This document shows positions 37,045-45,675 of a stretch of 64,000 nucleotides of DNA, piece after piece. The stretch comes from Candidatus Poribacteria bacterium. Lineage in GTDB: Bacteria; Poribacteria; WGA-4E; WGA-3G. The stretch lies in NCBI GenBank assembly GCA_022827885.1, contig JAJEIP010000011.1:61575-125574 (forward strand). The letters are read 5' to 3'. The notes under the pieces were generated by a model, which worked only from the letters and a program-made list of their open reading frames with translations, was not told where the DNA came from and searched no databases. The translations under genes and the position numbers were made by a program. Position 1 is the first letter of the stretch. Each line of letters starts with the position of its first letter.

Positions 37045-37214
37045 TTTTTTAATTTTCCTTGCGGATAAATGATAAGGTTTGTGCTTTGACAATTTTCGTG
37101 TTCGAGTCGCTTTCCACTTCGTTCCAAGCTTGCGGTTCGCGATCTTCTACACTGAGAACTGATAATTTAGAGTGGGCGTGCCGAAGCACGCGGATGCGTA
37201 TTCCTTCGTCCGTC

Positions 37215-38804
37215 TTATCTACGTGATAGATAAGGAATGAGTCCCTCAAGCACTTGCGGGAGTTCATCGCAAGGCACGTTTTCTAATAACTTCGGCGCGA
37301 TTTTCGGATGTGCCCCGGCATCTCCTTTGAGAAATACGTCCACCGCATCCGTGACGACTCCGTCAATTTTGGTCTTCTTACCGAGGAGTCCGATGTCTGC
37401 GGCGGCGTGGTTGCCGCATCCGTTTGGACATCCCGACCAATGTATCGTAAGCGGTTTCGTATTGCCGAGTTTCGCCTCCAGATGTCGGATCGCTTCCATG
37501 GCGCGTTCTTTGGTTTCAATCAGCGAGAAGTGGCAGTAGTCAATGCCCGTGCAACTTACCATGCCGCGCATGACTTCCGAAGGATCATAGCGGAGTTCCT
37601 GTAGGAGCGGTTCTGCGGTGAGGTCTCCGATTTTTGCGTCTGGCACGTTGGTGATAATCAAATTCTGTCCTTGTGTGAGACGGATGTCGCCGTTGCCGTA
37701 TTCATCCGCGATCCGTGCGACCTCGAAAAGGTGCGTTGTTGTAATCCGTCCGACTGGGACAACAAGCCCGACGTAGTTGAGCCCCGGCTGTTTCTGTGAG
37801 AAGATACCGGTGTGATCCGTCTTTTTCTTTCCGCGTGCCTCTTTCCCGGCAGTCAGGAGCGGCTGCTTTCTGTGCCGACGCCTTTCTAATTCTTCTCGGA
37901 ATTTTCCTACCCCCCAATCTGCAATCAGAAAAGCGAGGCGAGATTTATTGCGAGCTGTCCGGGGTCCGTGATCTCGAAAAATTAATGTAGTATCCGCACA
38001 CAAAACCGAGGCTTCTTTCGGCGTAATAAACACGTCAAGGGGTTGCGCGACCGTATAGCCACCGGAGCCCATCTTTCCACCGACTGCGACATTAAAGCCG
38101 TTTGTTTTTTCACCGTCAATCTCTTTGACCGCTGGTGTGAGGGCGATATCCTGTGAGGCGGTATGCGTGCAGTTGTCCAAGCAGCCTGTGATACCGACAT
38201 TAAACTTCCGCGGAATATCGGTGAATTCCTTATTCCCGACAAAGAGTTTTGTGAATTCCCTGCCGACCTGCGAAGCATCAAAGAGTTCATTCGGGGTTAA
38301 CCCTGCAACCGGACATCCAATAACACCGCGAATGTTGTCGAAACCCGTTTGGAGGGAACCTAAACCGACCTCTTCAAGCCGATTCCAGATATGTTGGACA
38401 TTCTCGATCGCGAAACCTCGAAGTTGGATCTGCTGGCGCGTCGTGAGATCGACAAACCCGGGTCCGTGGGCGTCGCTGATTTCAGCAATCGCGCGAAACT
38501 GCTCGGAATTACTAAAACCGCTTGACATACGGAGACGCATCATGAATGCACCGGGGGTCTGCTTTCGGAAAAAGACACCTACCCACTTAAGCCGATCCCG
38601 TTCGTTCGGGGGAATAGATTCCCAACCGTCCCGAATGTAGTTGGGAATGTCATTAATGACCTCAAGTCCGTTTTTGTCTTGCTTCAGGGTTTCCGCTGCG
38701 TTTATCTTCGACCTTGATTTCTTGGAAACCCTCGCGCTTTTCAAACTCGGTGCTGAACGCACCCCTCGACCTGTCGGAGTCGCTTTCTTTTTTGATTGTC
38801 GCAC
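37215..38804 (-). CDS. nirA: Ferredoxin-dependent nitrite reductase
   Basis: Siroheme/4Fe-4S enzyme of 529 aa that reduces nitrite to ammonium with six electrons, most likely from ferredoxin. Two homologous halves are visible; 'VDLTTRQQIQLRGF' is the siroheme-side TxRQ motif and the cluster ligands are the Cys pairs 'SCTGIDYC' and 'GCPNGC' in the second half. The basic, lysine-rich first 40 residues are unusual and look like linker sequence. A GTG start at 38804 has GGAG eight bases upstream. Expression is probably controlled by the antitermination leader at 38887-38986. It is the first gene of the operon with narK and nasA. Confidence 0.93.
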   Translation of the reverse strand: MRQSKKKATPTGRGVRSAPSLKSARVSKKSRSKINAAETLKQDKNGLEVINDIPNYIRDGWESIPPNERDRLKWVGVFFRKQTPGAFMMRLRMSSGFSNSEQFRAIAEISDAHGPGFVDLTTRQQIQLRGFAIENVQHIWNRLEEVGLGSLQTGFDNIRGVIGCPVAGLTPNELFDASQVGREFTKLFVGNKEFTDIPRKFNVGITGCLDNCTHTASQDIALTPAVKEIDGEKTNGFNVAVGGKMGSGGYTVAQPLDVFITPKEASVLCADTTLIFRDHGPRTARNKSRLAFLIADWGVGKFREELERRRHRKQPLLTAGKEARGKKKTDHTGIFSQKQPGLNYVGLVVPVGRITTTHLFEVARIADEYGNGDIRLTQGQNLIITNVPDAKIGDLTAEPLLQELRYDPSEVMRGMVSCTGIDYCHFSLIETKERAMEAIRHLEAKLGNTKPLTIHWSGCPNGCGNHAAADIGLLGKKTKIDGVVTDAVDVFLKGDAGAHPKIAPKLLENVPCDELPQVLEGLIPYLSRR

Positions 38805-38886
38805 CTTTGAATCTCCTTTTTATTTTTTTGTCAGTTATTGATTGTTGATTTTCGTAGAAAAGCCGCACCGAAAACTGATAACCATT

Positions 38887-38948
38887 AAAAAAGGCGTCCA
38901 TCAGCCGTTGGGGCGAGGTCACCTCGTCCGTAAGACTGAATGGACACC
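38887..38948 (-). terminator. Leader terminator upstream of nirA
   Basis: On the minus strand, GGTGTCCATTCAGTC pairs with GGCTGATGGACGCC (one bulge, some G-T pairs), enclosing a perfect CGAGG-TGA-CCTCG inner hairpin, followed by TTTTTT. Its 5' arm shares bases with the hexaloop hairpin at 38941-38956, so the two cannot form together. Confidence 0.75.
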
Positions 38949-38986
38949 TGTGTCCAGACCTAAATTGTGCCATCGCGGCGCAATTT
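38941..38986 (-). promoter_or_regulatory. Putative ANTAR-binding antiterminator hairpins
   Basis: The downstream hairpin (38941-38956) is TGGAC-ACAGGT-GTCCA, a 5-bp stem with a six-base loop having A at position 1 and G at position 4, the known mark of ANTAR RNA targets. The upstream hairpin (38962-38986, AAATTG-C-GCC/GGC-A-CAATTT) has a 5-base loop and is a weaker match to the partner hairpin P1. The ANTAR-domain gene next door is the likely binder. Confidence 0.65.
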
Positions 38987-39035
38987 GTCTTTATTTTCTA
39001 TGCCACCTTCGGTTAGGTGTATTGTTATCATCACA

Positions 39036-39100
39036 GTAGTGCGGAACACATCAGTTGTATGCTGATGTGAATACTTTGTTCACCCTTGAACACGCACTAC
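39036..39100 (-). ncRNA. Three-way-junction RNA structure between the regulator gene and nirA
   Basis: GTAGTGCG and CGCACTAC (8 bp, perfect) enclose two further hairpins: GTTCA-AGGG-TGAAC and CACATCAG-CATACAA-CTGATGTG. It lies 2 bases after the stop of the ANTAR gene. No T-tract follows, so it is not a standard terminator. I do not recognise it as a known riboswitch class. Confidence 0.45.
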
Positions 39101-39101
39101 T

Positions 39102-39752
39102 TTACAATTTGTTCGTCAATACATCGGCGACAGACAACACGTCTTGTGAGATTTCTGCGAGCCGTTTTCTACGATTCATCGCCATCTTCCGCAAAATTTG
39201 ATACGCTTGTGATTCGTTGCAGCCACGTTGCTGTGCGACCACTTCCTTTGCACGTTCAATGATTTTACGTTCGGCAAGGTTTATTTTCGTTTTTTCAAGT
39301 TCTTCTTGCAATGCCCGATACTCATAGAATCGAGCGACAGCTGCTTCAATAATGGTTTTTACTCGGGCACCCGTAAGTTTCCCGACAGCATACGCAGAAA
39401 CACCCGCACGCGTCGCCGCTTGAATTGTTTCCGATCGTTCATCACGTGAAAACATGACTGTCGGACACGGATAACTCTCATGGAGGGATGCGACCCAACC
39501 GAGAACCGTTTGCCCTGGGAAGTCAACGCCGATCAATATGATGTCTGGCTTTATCTGTGTAACCTGCCCAGTTAACCCTTCCTGTAGACGCACAGGGACA
39601 GCGACTTTGTAACGGCTCGCTTCCAGTATCTGGATTAACGTATGTGCGCGCTCTGGATTGTTATCAATGATTAAAATTCGCCCCTTTGTAGGGGACGGGG
39701 TATCCGTCCCGGACGCAGGTGGGGTCCCCGGCGTTGAGGTAGCTGCTTCCAT
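39102..39752 (-). CDS. ANTAR-domain RNA-binding antiterminator (NasT-like)
   Basis: Protein of 216 aa: a proline- and threonine-rich N-terminus, a receiver-like domain (about 24-140), a helix, and a C-terminal ANTAR domain ('LAERKIIERAKEVVAQQRGC' then 'NESQAYQILRKMAMNRRKRLAEISQ'). ANTAR proteins bind paired hexaloop hairpins and prevent termination. The receiver lacks the usual phospho-accepting Asp ('ILIGVDFPGQ' has Gly at that place), so it is probably a pseudo-receiver. The target is likely the leader at 38887-38986 before nirA. The usual nitrate-binding partner NasS is not in the window. The first 20 residues come from a GC-rich palindromic stretch. Confidence 0.88.
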   Translation of the reverse strand: MEAATSTPGTPPASGTDTPSPTKGRILIIDNNPERAHTLIQILEASRYKVAVPVRLQEGLTGQVTQIKPDIILIGVDFPGQTVLGWVASLHESYPCPTVMFSRDERSETIQAATRAGVSAYAVGKLTGARVKTIIEAAVARFYEYRALQEELEKTKINLAERKIIERAKEVVAQQRGCNESQAYQILRKMAMNRRKRLAEISQDVLSVADVLTNKL

Positions 39753-40046
39753 TTTCCACCCTTTCCCAAGTTAATTCCGCGTAAATGTGCTGAAACAACG
39801 AGGAATCTTAACCTCAATACACCGTTAGCAAAAACCTTGCCAAAAGGTCGGATTCCTGATTTCTGTAGGGTTCATAAGGGTCCTTCAAAACGGAAACCCT
39901 ATGGAAAGTCCATGGGACGCGAATTTTTGCCTATTTTTTTAGCAGAGGACCCGCCTTTTTTCCTGTTTTTTGGGCAATATGGAAAAAGAAGATTGGAAGG
40001 ATGGAAGAAGGGAAGGTTGGAAGAGATATTACGAGAACAACACCTT

Positions 40047-40715
40047 TCATGCGCTCGCGCGTCGGACAGTATAGATGGAAACTTCGGAGGTTTGTCCGTC
40101 TAATGTGACAGAACAGGCGGTTTTTTGATAGACAAAGCCGTTGTCAGTGAGCAGTTTGAAAAAAACGGACGCGTTGCTACGATTCGGTTCGGAAAAGAGG
40201 GCGACCCCGTTGTGGGCGAGATACTCTTGAAGGAGCGTCACGATCGGTATCCAATGCGGTTCTTCATAAATGACATCGGCGGCAAGAATAAACAGAAATT
40301 TTCGATTGAAACAAGGGGTGTTCCAATCCATTTGGACGAAATCGGCACGTTGGCTCACACCGTTCTGCTCGGCGTTGTGGCACGCGAAGCGGAGTGCCTC
40401 TTGTTCCGCATCCGTGAAAATCACGCGTCCCCCCATCTGGCAGGCGACAATTCCTGCCAACCCGAATCCGCATCCGATTTCTAAGATATGCGCATCTTTT
40501 AGGCGAGTGCCGATTTTTTCGATATGACGGGCGAGACCGATCGAAGACTCCCAAAGATAGGTCCAATACGGGAGGTAAAGCTTGCCTTGGTCGTCCTCTC
40601 GACTGAGTTGTTCGAGAAACCAATCCGGGTCTTTTACGATTGTGAGTTGGACCCGACCGGTTTTCAACTTAATGATGCTGCTTGTTAGCGGATAGTCTCG
40701 CAATTCGGTGTTCAT
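40047..40715 (-). CDS. SAM-dependent methyltransferase (lysine-methyltransferase-like, class I)
   Basis: Protein of 222 aa. The AdoMet loop is 'HILEIGCGFGLAGIVACQMGG', followed by an acidic residue in 'VIFTDAEQEAL' and the 'ADVIYEEPHWIPIV' region typical of the family that includes nicotinamide and protein-lysine methyltransferases (PF10294-like). The N-terminal 'LYLPYWTYLWESSIGLARHI' is also typical. The target is unknown. The ATG at 40715 was chosen, as the frame beginning at 40823 would overlap the next gene by about 80 bases and has no support. It lies after the AIR-synthase-like gene on the same strand. Confidence 0.85.
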   Translation of the reverse strand: MNTELRDYPLTSSIIKLKTGRVQLTIVKDPDWFLEQLSREDDQGKLYLPYWTYLWESSIGLARHIEKIGTRLKDAHILEIGCGFGLAGIVACQMGGRVIFTDAEQEALRFACHNAEQNGVSQRADFVQMDWNTPCFNRKFLFILAADVIYEEPHWIPIVTLLQEYLAHNGVALFSEPNRSNASVFFKLLTDNGFVYQKTACSVTLDGQTSEVSIYTVRRASA

Positions 40716-40740
40716 TTTCTTGCAAGGAATTCTATTAGGT

Positions 40741-41778
40741 TTAGACGCAGTGGATGCTGCTAAAGAGCTTAGCGATTTCATCCGTTTCAAAAATAGGGAG
40801 GCGTTGTTGTCTGCCGGTGGCATCTTCCAACCACAATCCGTGCTCAGGTGGCGAAAACTTTCCGATAATATCCGCGTTGATACCAGCCATACGGAGGGCT
40901 TGACAAATTGTTTCGCCTTTTTCAGGTTCCGAGGCGATTAACATGGCACCAGATGAGATAACACCGAGCGGGTTGAGCCCAAACATCTCACACAGTGTCC
41001 GTGTTATGTTTCCGTATAAGATGGAGGAGCCGAGCAGCTTATCCGAATAGACGGTCACCCCTAACCCAGCCGCAGTTGCCAACTCATAAACGGCGGTCGT
41101 GACACCCCCCTCTGTGACATCGTGCATAGCGTGCACGCCGCCTGTAGCGATTGCGATTTGAGCGTCCTTTAGCACTGAAATTCCGGGGTTTGTGAGATAG
41201 TTCTTCGCCTGCTCCAAGAATTGGGCATCGCATCTTTCACGCAACTGCTCTTCACGCTCGCGTGCGATGATTGCCGTCGCTTCAATACCGAGGCCTTTTG
41301 TGAGAATCAGGACATCTCCTACACAGGCATCGGCTGAAGTGAACAAAGCATTTTTGTCGGTAACCCCCATCATCTGCCCGATGACAACGGGTTGTGTTAC
41401 GGCTGGTGTGACTTCGGTATGTCCACCGCAGAGCGAGATGTCAAACGCCGCACATGCCTGCGTGATTTGCGACATGATGTCGCGAACCGTTGTCGGTGTC
41501 GTTGCATCTTCGGGTAACAATAGCGTCACCAGCAACCACTTCGGCACCGCACCCATCGCAGCGATGTCGTTGCTATTGACGCATACCACGTACCATCCAA
41601 TATCTTCAGTCGCGAAGGTGATCGGATCGCTGGTTGCAACGAGATAGGTGTCCCCTAACGCCATCACTGCGGCATCTTCGCCGAGTTGTGGACCGACAAC
41701 CACGCTTGTATTTTTATCGTGTGTGGGCAGAAGTTCTTTTAAAAAATCGGGTTTCAGTTTTCCGACGGGTAGGTTCAT
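40741..41778 (-). CDS. AIR synthase-related protein (HypE/ThiL/SelD superfamily)
   Basis: Protein of 345 aa with the two domains of PurM-like ATP-using enzymes: 'VVVGPQLGEDAAVMAL' (glycine-rich ATP site), 'VNSNDIAAMGAVPKWLLVTLLLP' and 'DISLCGGHTEVTPAVTQPVVIG' in the first domain, and 'HAMHDVTEGGV' plus 'SSGAMLIAS' in the second. This pattern fits the HypE-like branch, but no other hydrogenase maturation genes are in the window, so the true substrate may differ (for example, a thiol or phosphate transfer reaction). It is followed closely by a methyltransferase gene on the same strand. Confidence 0.85.
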   Translation of the reverse strand: MNLPVGKLKPDFLKELLPTHDKNTSVVVGPQLGEDAAVMALGDTYLVATSDPITFATEDIGWYVVCVNSNDIAAMGAVPKWLLVTLLLPEDATTPTTVRDIMSQITQACAAFDISLCGGHTEVTPAVTQPVVIGQMMGVTDKNALFTSADACVGDVLILTKGLGIEATAIIAREREEQLRERCDAQFLEQAKNYLTNPGISVLKDAQIAIATGGVHAMHDVTEGGVTTAVYELATAAGLGVTVYSDKLLGSSILYGNITRTLCEMFGLNPLGVISSGAMLIASEPEKGETICQALRMAGINADIIGKFSPPEHGLWLEDATGRQQRLPIFETDEIAKLFSSIHCV

Positions 41779-41789
41779 ATCTTTCGCTC

Positions 41790-43760
41790 TCAGATAAAAA
41801 TTTTATAGGTCCGTAAGCCGAATGAGGGTCCGATAATTGCCCAGATACTACCGATGACGTAATCACCTAAGATGAGTCCTAAAAAAAGCGGTGCGACTTT
41901 CCGATGCAACCGTAAACCGCCATGCCGTAAAATCATCAATTTCAGGAACCACGCCACGAAGAAGGCGAACCAGAAGTAATCCATCGCGAAACTAATTGCG
42001 AGTGCGTAGCCGGCGGGGTGAAAGGGCCACCACAAGAAATGCATCCGCATATACATCATCACGAACGTCAGGAGCGCGCCGATACCCATAAAACCGATGC
42101 CGATCACATTCGGTTCTGTCGGATTATGTAACCAGCGTTGCAGTCGACTGAACGATTCTCTGCCGACCCACCCTTTGAAACCGCCTGCTTTCGCAACCGC
42201 ACCGTTTCGGAAGGTGATGTCAAGGTTTGCCCAGAAGGTTACCAGAATACCCACGATAATCGCGATTAACATCGCCATCCACAACCGTCGGTTACCCATT
42301 CCCGTTGATTCTGCGAGTTTAAACGCCTCAATCTGATTCGGCATCGGGTGATTACGGTACCCGCGATTGAACCAGTAGAAAAGGGACATGATCGTGAGGC
42401 TGCTTGTGTCAAATTGCCGAGTACCGCCGACTGTCGCCAGCATGTCGTGCGGATTGACGTAGTAAATTTCATGAGGGGTGCCGAGTTCTGCGCGCACACG
42501 GGTAATTGCAAAGGAGAGCAGGAAATAGACCCCAAAGAAAACACCCGCAACCCACAAGGACATCCCCGCTATAGAGGCAAAGATACCGAGGGCGACAAGC
42601 GAGCCGAGTATGCCGAGGAAAGCAGCGCGGTAAGGCATCGGTTCGTCGGAATCATCGAGGCGCGAGTTAAACCCAAACACCTTTTTCATGACCTCAGTCA
42701 GGTGACGCCGTGTGACCCAGACAGCGAGTAGGAAAAGCGCGATCCAGGCACCATACGCCTGCTCATTGAGCGCCGGGAAATAGCGTGTGCCGAGTGCGGC
42801 ACCGATAACAAATTCCGCTAAGCGAACAACAAAGAAAAACCAGCACGAGAACGAGAGATCCAGTGGTAGAAAAAACGCCAATCCCACTGCGAAGGGGTAA
42901 ACGGAGATTCGAGTACCACGAATAACGTTCCAGGGACGGTCGGTGAAGATGTCTCGGAAGACGGCTGTACGTTTGATATAGGGGATCTCGGGAAACTGTG
43001 GAAAGAGATAGTGGATCCCGTTAATCACGCCGATGAAGACGGCGATACTGAAGCCAATCCACATCATCCGATTTTTGAGGAGACTGATGCCCCCATCTTC
43101 CGAAAGCCCAAGCGGGAGTTGGATAATCGGATACGCCAACTTTTCCTGTTCTGCCCACCGCTTCCGAACGAGTGTGTTGATGCAGAGCATCATGAACATC
43201 ATAATCAGGAAAAAGAGACCCCAGAACAGCAACGGTTTGGTCCAGACGGTGAAGTTGTGGTTTGTATAAAAGGTGGCTTCTCCCTCGTAAAACCCCTGCA
43301 AACTTTGCGCGTCGGAAACGGTGAGCCACGCCGGTAGATACCGAAAAAAGAGCGTCTGCCACTCGTTTTCTTCAGTCGCAAACCGAAACGGGTGCGCGAT
43401 GCTGCCGAACATATTTTGCATCGTGTCGTGTCCCGCAAACGTGCAAGAAATCGCGACCATAATGTAGATGGCGAGCAGTTCCCCTTGCTGTAACATCTGA
43501 CGCGGTGCGATGCGTTTCAACACAAGGTTGGCGACAACACAGACGAACATGATGAAAACGGGTTGGATAAATAGCGGAAGGCACGAGCCGTCGAGGGAGT
43601 AATACTTCACCTCCACAAGCGTCATCCAATAGACATTGACTGGGATGAGCAGGACACCTAAGAGAAGCGAACGCCCTGTAATGCGTGTTTTAATTTTACC
43701 TTGCGGTTCGGTGGGATGGGTTAGGGGTTTCAAGTGCCTCTCCGTGTATCCGCTCCCCAT
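41790..43760 (-). CDS. DUF6785/DUF6784-type polytopic membrane protein, divergent copy
   Basis: Membrane protein of up to 656 aa with about twelve hydrophobic segments, a distant paralogue of the proteins at 11602 and 15525; shared stretches include 'VRKRWAEQEKLAYPIIQLPLGL' and 'TRVRAELGTPHEI'. The start is unclear. The ATG at 43760 makes the first 25 residues read straight through a copy of the repeated leader (GYTERHLKPLTHPTEPQGKI). A TTG at 43733 with GGAGAGG just upstream is another option. The native N-terminus seems to have been replaced by repeat sequence. Function is unknown; transport is plausible. Confidence 0.85.
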   Translation of the reverse strand: MGSGYTERHLKPLTHPTEPQGKIKTRITGRSLLLGVLLIPVNVYWMTLVEVKYYSLDGSCLPLFIQPVFIMFVCVVANLVLKRIAPRQMLQQGELLAIYIMVAISCTFAGHDTMQNMFGSIAHPFRFATEENEWQTLFFRYLPAWLTVSDAQSLQGFYEGEATFYTNHNFTVWTKPLLFWGLFFLIMMFMMLCINTLVRKRWAEQEKLAYPIIQLPLGLSEDGGISLLKNRMMWIGFSIAVFIGVINGIHYLFPQFPEIPYIKRTAVFRDIFTDRPWNVIRGTRISVYPFAVGLAFFLPLDLSFSCWFFFVVRLAEFVIGAALGTRYFPALNEQAYGAWIALFLLAVWVTRRHLTEVMKKVFGFNSRLDDSDEPMPYRAAFLGILGSLVALGIFASIAGMSLWVAGVFFGVYFLLSFAITRVRAELGTPHEIYYVNPHDMLATVGGTRQFDTSSLTIMSLFYWFNRGYRNHPMPNQIEAFKLAESTGMGNRRLWMAMLIAIIVGILVTFWANLDITFRNGAVAKAGGFKGWVGRESFSRLQRWLHNPTEPNVIGIGFMGIGALLTFVMMYMRMHFLWWPFHPAGYALAISFAMDYFWFAFFVAWFLKLMILRHGGLRLHRKVAPLFLGLILGDYVIGSIWAIIGPSFGLRTYKIFI

Positions 43761-43797
43761 TTCATTACGAGCTACGGTTTCGGGAACTGTTCAATCT

Positions 43798-45672
43798 TCA
43801 ACCTCGTAGGGGGGCATCTCTATAGGTTTTAACGATTTCTGAGATGACACTGGCTCTATTTTTCCAATTCATGCGGGCAGGCGGAATCAAGTAGATACCG
43901 TCGATTGTGGTGTCATCTTGGTTACGGATTTCCTGAACCAATTCTAAGCTCAGTCGCATACCGAGTTCATGCGCAGCGGTGTCTCCGAGGTCTCGGAATT
44001 TGTCAACAATAAACTGTGGGATGTAAAGTCCCAAATTGTCGCGTAGATAGGACGCGCTTCGGAAACTCGTGAGGGGTAGGATACCGTAGAGGACCTTTAT
44101 ATCGAGATGTTCCGTTGCCTGCTGCGCACGGACAATATCCTGATATGTCCAAACCGGTTGTGTGTAAGCAAACTTCGCACCCTGTGCAATTTTATTTGCG
44201 AGATGCTTGACGTGTGGTTGTAGATTCTCAGCGATTGTGAAGCCGCCTCCGTAGTAGAAACCGCACGGTTTACCGATGGACGAGCCGTCGGCGAGCTCCC
44301 CGTGATTGAGTCGGTTGATGAGTCGCATCAATTGAACTGCCCCGCGAACGTCCGGCACGAGACTGGCGGTCTCATAGGGACCGGCTTTCGGATGGTCTCC
44401 GGATAAGGCGACAATGCCTCGGATCCCTAATGCCTCCGCTTCCAATAAATGTGATTGCATACTGATGAGATTCCGGGAGCGGGTCGTCCAATGGATAAGC
44501 GTCGGAATCTGGGTCGCCTGCTGGAGTTGATAGGCTGTCGCAATAGCCCCAATGTTCACAGCAGCACCCGAATTGTCGGTTACATCAAATAAATCTACAC
44601 CGATTGCAGCGAGGTTTTTTGCTTCTTTCAGCATCGCTCGCAATTGCGGAAAAGTATTGGCGCGCATCTCTACACTTACAATGCGTTCGCGCGTTTCAAA
44701 GACTTGCTGGATAGGATTATCGGTTGGTGATTTCGACGTTGATGTAATCTGTGGAAGTACGAAAATCCGTTGCTCTCGTTGGACAGGTTCTCGTCCTGCG
44801 ACAGCCTGTCGGATTTTTGCCGTGTATGTCGGCGTTGTGCCGCAACAGCCGCCGATCATGTTCGCACCAAGGTCGATTAACTTGCCAACGTAGTCACTGA
44901 AAACCTCAGCCTCGACTGTGTAAGAGACAGCAATTTCACCCTGTTCTACTCTCGGATTACCCGCATTTGGTTGCACGACAATAGGGGCTTTGATGACAGG
45001 CGCCAGGAGCTCCATTGCCTCAACGAGATCGTGCGGTCCTCTACAATTAATGCCGACTGCATGCGCGCCGAGTTGTTCCAGCTCTTGGGCAAAGACGCGG
45101 ACATCTAACCCAGTGCCTACAGTTCCCCCTGAAACGCCACTAATTTCAACGATGACAGGAACATTGTAGGTGAGGGCTTGCTTTGTAGCGATTTCTGCTT
45201 GTTTCGGAGAGACAAAGGTTTCGAGGACGAGAAGGTCTATCCCCGCATCCACAAGCGCGTCCATCTGTTCCTTGAAAAGCCGTCGGATCGTCTTCGTGGA
45301 TGGGACCGGCGTATCTAAGGTTTGGAACGGAATTTGACCGACAGCGCCAGCAACGTAGCAGTGCGCCTGTGCTGCCGCTCGCGCCAGAGACACACCTGTT
45401 CTGTTAATTTCTTCAACCTGTTCCGCCAAGCCGTGGACTGATAACGCTTCTCTGTTTGCTTGATAGGTGTTCGTCTGAATAACGTCAGCACCCGCGTCGA
45501 CATAGGCGCGATGAACCGCTACAACTTTCTCAGCATGTTCTGTAGAAATATTGCAGGCATCGACGCACTGTAAATATGAAGGAATCCGTTTGCGGAGTTC
45601 GGTTCCGATAGCACCATCGCACACCAGAATTTGGTGCGCGATGGCTTCCATGAAATTATTTTTTCTTACCAT
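43798..45672 (-). CDS. Bifunctional homocysteine S-methyltransferase/methylenetetrahydrofolate reductase
   Basis: Fused enzyme of 624 aa. The N-terminal half is a homocysteine methyltransferase barrel with zinc ligands in 'GINCRGPHD' and 'MIGGCCGTTP'. The C-terminal half (about 330-610) is a MetF-like barrel, with 'IVSVEMRAN', 'LALSGDHPKAG' (FAD/NADH region) and 'KFAYTQPVWTYQDIVRAQQ'. Such fusions (YitJ type) make 5-methyltetrahydrofolate and use it, or another methyl donor, for methionine synthesis. It may supply methyltetrahydrofolate to MetH at 2498. The gene ends 40 bases from the membrane-protein gene. Confidence 0.93.
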   Translation of the reverse strand: MVRKNNFMEAIAHQILVCDGAIGTELRKRIPSYLQCVDACNISTEHAEKVVAVHRAYVDAGADVIQTNTYQANREALSVHGLAEQVEEINRTGVSLARAAAQAHCYVAGAVGQIPFQTLDTPVPSTKTIRRLFKEQMDALVDAGIDLLVLETFVSPKQAEIATKQALTYNVPVIVEISGVSGGTVGTGLDVRVFAQELEQLGAHAVGINCRGPHDLVEAMELLAPVIKAPIVVQPNAGNPRVEQGEIAVSYTVEAEVFSDYVGKLIDLGANMIGGCCGTTPTYTAKIRQAVAGREPVQREQRIFVLPQITSTSKSPTDNPIQQVFETRERIVSVEMRANTFPQLRAMLKEAKNLAAIGVDLFDVTDNSGAAVNIGAIATAYQLQQATQIPTLIHWTTRSRNLISMQSHLLEAEALGIRGIVALSGDHPKAGPYETASLVPDVRGAVQLMRLINRLNHGELADGSSIGKPCGFYYGGGFTIAENLQPHVKHLANKIAQGAKFAYTQPVWTYQDIVRAQQATEHLDIKVLYGILPLTSFRSASYLRDNLGLYIPQFIVDKFRDLGDTAAHELGMRLSLELVQEIRNQDDTTIDGIYLIPPARMNWKNRASVISEIVKTYRDAPLRG

Positions 45673-45675
45673 TAA

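Noticed and set aside
38962..38986. First ANTAR hairpin as a firm call
   Set aside because: The loop is five bases and lacks the A1/G4 pattern, so only the second hairpin is claimed with some confidence.
39837..40103. ORF of 88 codons on the plus strand
   Set aside because: The sequence is low in complexity, has no ribosome binding site or family resemblance, and overlaps the methyltransferase gene end.
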